Both the position numbers and the translations under genes were made by a program. Of a stretch of 5,758 nucleotides of DNA, positions 4,241 to 5,758 are shown piece after piece. Under the pieces are notes generated by a model. The model was not told where the DNA came from and did not search any database. It was given only the letters and a program-made list of their open reading frames with translations. Position 1 is the stretch's first letter. Each line of letters begins with the position of its first letter. Source of the DNA: an uncultured Christensenellaceae bacterium (GTDB lineage Bacteria > Bacillota > Clostridia > Christensenellales > Pumilibacteraceae). Location of the stretch: positions 1-5,758 of the forward strand of contig CAJUKR010000057.1 in NCBI GenBank assembly GCA_910587025.1, written 5' to 3'.

Positions 4241-4909
4241 ATGACAAATATTATCGCAGAGATTTCTTTCGGCGAAGTTACCGTAGAATTGCTCGAGGGC
4301 TTTTTATATACGCTTGCTATTTTCGGCATAACGCTCGTACTTGCGCTTCCGCTCGGCATGCTGTTCTGTTTCGCGTCGCAAAGTAAATTCAAACCGCTTG
4401 CTGTAGTTATGCGCGTTTTTGTCTGGATCATACGCGGTACTCCGCTCATGCTGCAGATCGTCGTCGTGTTCTATGTGCCCGGACTTCTTTTGGGGATAAG
4501 CGGGTTCAACCGTTTCGTTGCGGTGTGCATAGCGTTTGTTATAAATTATGCGGTATACTTTTCGGAGATTTATCGCGGCGGGATAGAGTCGATCCCGGTC
4601 GGACAGTACGAGGCTTGCCGCGTGCTCGGTCTGACCAAAGCGCAGACGTTTATTTGCGTCATTCTGCCGCAGGTAATAAAACGCATAATGCCGCCCATGT
4701 CCAACGAAGTAATGACGCTCGTAAAAGATACTTCGCTTGCTAACGTAATCAGTATAACCGAGCTGATTCTCGCGGCTAAAGATATAGTAAATACGCAGGG
4801 AATATTATATCCCTTATTCTATACGGCGGTATTTTATCTTGCGATGTGCGGAGTGCTTACGCTTTTATTCCGCTTCGTCGAAAAAAAGCTCGGCTATTAC
4901 AAGGGGTAA
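4241..4909 (+). CDS. Amino-acid ABC transporter permease (HisM/GlnP family)
   Basis: This 222-residue inner-membrane subunit forms, probably as a homodimer, the channel of a polar amino-acid importer. It opens with the short amphipathic MTNIIAEISFGEVTVELLEGF typical of the family, then membrane segments near 19-42, 54-80, 86-108 and 184-210, plus a likely shorter one near 160-178. Family marks are RGTPLMLQ (65-72), YRGGIESIPVGQYEA (111-125), and the EAA loop EACRVLGLTKAQTFICVILP (124-143) that docks on the ATPase; MSNEVMTLVKDTSLANVI (153-170) follows. Length is standard. The start is fixed by GGAGG at 4226-4230 and by the family N-terminus. The stop codon overlaps the spacer to the ATPase gene, whose start follows 3 nt later, indicating translational coupling. 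Only one permease gene is present, as expected for homodimeric systems. Substrate cannot be told from the sequence. Confidence 0.96.
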   Translation: MTNIIAEISFGEVTVELLEGFLYTLAIFGITLVLALPLGMLFCFASQSKFKPLAVVMRVFVWIIRGTPLMLQIVVVFYVPGLLLGISGFNRFVAVCIAFVINYAVYFSEIYRGGIESIPVGQYEACRVLGLTKAQTFICVILPQVIKRIMPPMSNEVMTLVKDTSLANVISITELILAAKDIVNTQGILYPLFYTAVFYLAMCGVLTLLFRFVEKKLGYYKG

Positions 4910-4912
4910 GAT

Positions 4913-5758
4913 ATGGCGATTCTCGAAGTTGACAACATAAAAAAAAGTTTCGGCGATCTCGAAGTGCTCAAGGGAATTACGTTTTCCATGGAGAAAGGCG
5001 AGGTGCTTGCCGTCATAGGCTCGAGCGGCGGCGGAAAGACCACGCTTCTTCGCTGTCTGACTTTTCTCGAGCGCTCGGACAGCGGCAGGATAACGATCGA
5101 CGGCGAAGAGATCGTCGGCGAGGGCGAGTTTGTCGTTAAAAGCAAAAAAAAGAAGGGTGAGACGTCCGAGCCTGATAAGATCGTCATAAAATCGGTATAT
5201 CCGAATGACGGCGAACTGCGTGTCAAAGGGCTGAAAATGGGACTGGTGTTTCAGGACTTTAATCTTTTCCCGGAGTACAGCGTACTCGGCAATCTTACGC
5301 TCGCTCCCATACTCGTTCAGAAAAAGAGCAAAGAGGAAGCTGTTGCGCTTGCCGAAGAGATGCTTGCCAAAGTGGGACTCGGCGATAAACGCGACGCTTA
5401 TCCGTATCAGCTTTCGGGCGGGCAGAAGCAGCGCGTTGCGATCGCGCGCGCGCTTTGCATGAATCCGTCCATACTTTGCTTCGACGAGCCTACGAGCGCT
5501 CTCGACCCCGAGCTTACTCTCGAGGTTCTCAAAGTAATAGCGTCGTTAAAGAAACAGGGCGTTACCATGCTGATAGTCACGCATGAAATAGAGTTCGCCA
5601 GAGAAGTGGCGGACACCGTTATATTTCTCGATAAAGGCGTCGTGCTCGAGCACGGCGACGCGAAAGAACTTATAGACAATCCGAAAACCGAACGCGCGCG
5701 CGAGTTCCTGAATAAAATAGTTTCGTCGGGAACAGACACGGACGTCGTTACGGAATAA
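4913..5758 (+). CDS. Amino-acid ABC transporter ATPase (GlnQ family) with a Lys-rich insertion
   Basis: This 281-residue cytoplasmic subunit powers the importer by ATP hydrolysis. Motifs in order are Walker A GSSGGGKT (36-43), Q-loop VFQ114, signature LSGGQ (167-171), Walker B ILCFDEP (187-193), D-loop SALD (195-198) and the switch His224 in VTHEIEFA. All catalytic residues are present. Family members are usually about 240-250 residues; the excess is mostly a segment around 69-104 between ITIDGEEI and LKMGLVFQ. It contains a Lys run (77-81), an acidic turn and a strand-like KIVIKSV, suggesting a beta-hairpin extension near the Q-loop. There is also a short C-terminal tail SSGTDTDVVTE. The ribosome binding site AAGGGG (4901-4906) is inside the end of the permease gene, and the 3-nt gap indicates coupling. 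The stop codon occupies the last three bases of the window, so the gene is complete but anything downstream is unseen. Confidence 0.96.
   Translation: MAILEVDNIKKSFGDLEVLKGITFSMEKGEVLAVIGSSGGGKTTLLRCLTFLERSDSGRITIDGEEIVGEGEFVVKSKKKKGETSEPDKIVIKSVYPNDGELRVKGLKMGLVFQDFNLFPEYSVLGNLTLAPILVQKKSKEEAVALAEEMLAKVGLGDKRDAYPYQLSGGQKQRVAIARALCMNPSILCFDEPTSALDPELTLEVLKVIASLKKQGVTMLIVTHEIEFAREVADTVIFLDKGVVLEHGDAKELIDNPKTERAREFLNKIVSSGTDTDVVTE

Overview
The window reads as a chromosomal segment of an endospore-forming Bacillota. The evidence is a full-length spoIVA with a sigma-E-like promoter, strong GGAGG ribosome binding sites, and an rdgB/ysnB-type gene pair arranged as in Bacillus subtilis. The Arg/Ala-rich coding (many CGC, GCG and TCG codons) and the style of the amino-acid ABC transporter suggest an uncultured gut-type Clostridia lineage; that placement is inference.

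Layout. (1) Positions 1-513 hold a divergent pair: a minus-strand zinc-ribbon membrane protein cut by the window edge and a plus-strand 69-residue XRE-family regulator. Three near-identical 18-bp palindromes (TTCCCA-N6-TGGGAA) lie between them at 35-36 bp intervals. (2) Positions 534-2117 form a monocistronic sporulation unit: sigma-E-like promoter, spoIVA and an intrinsic terminator. (3) Positions 2147-3251 hold rdgB (house-cleaning NTP pyrophosphatase) followed closely by a small metallophosphoesterase. (4) Positions 3268-5758 are a complete polar amino-acid ABC importer: lipoprotein binding protein, a strong intercistronic hairpin, permease and ATPase.

The most striking observation is in the binding protein. 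Its sequence is that of a type II amino-acid binding protein, but the segment normally just after the signal peptide (first strand, with the ligand-contacting loop) is absent there and sits at the extreme C-terminus, followed directly by the stop codon. The gene therefore appears to encode a naturally circularly permuted binding protein with its signal peptide and lipobox retained. The partner ATPase carries an unusual Lys-rich insertion of about 30 residues before the Q-loop, while the permease looks ordinary. The importer presumably brings an amino acid or related compound into the cytoplasm; its substrate cannot be assigned from sequence.

No rRNA, tRNA, CRISPR array, insertion sequence or attachment site was seen. 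Gene-free stretches are all shorter than 300 bases.
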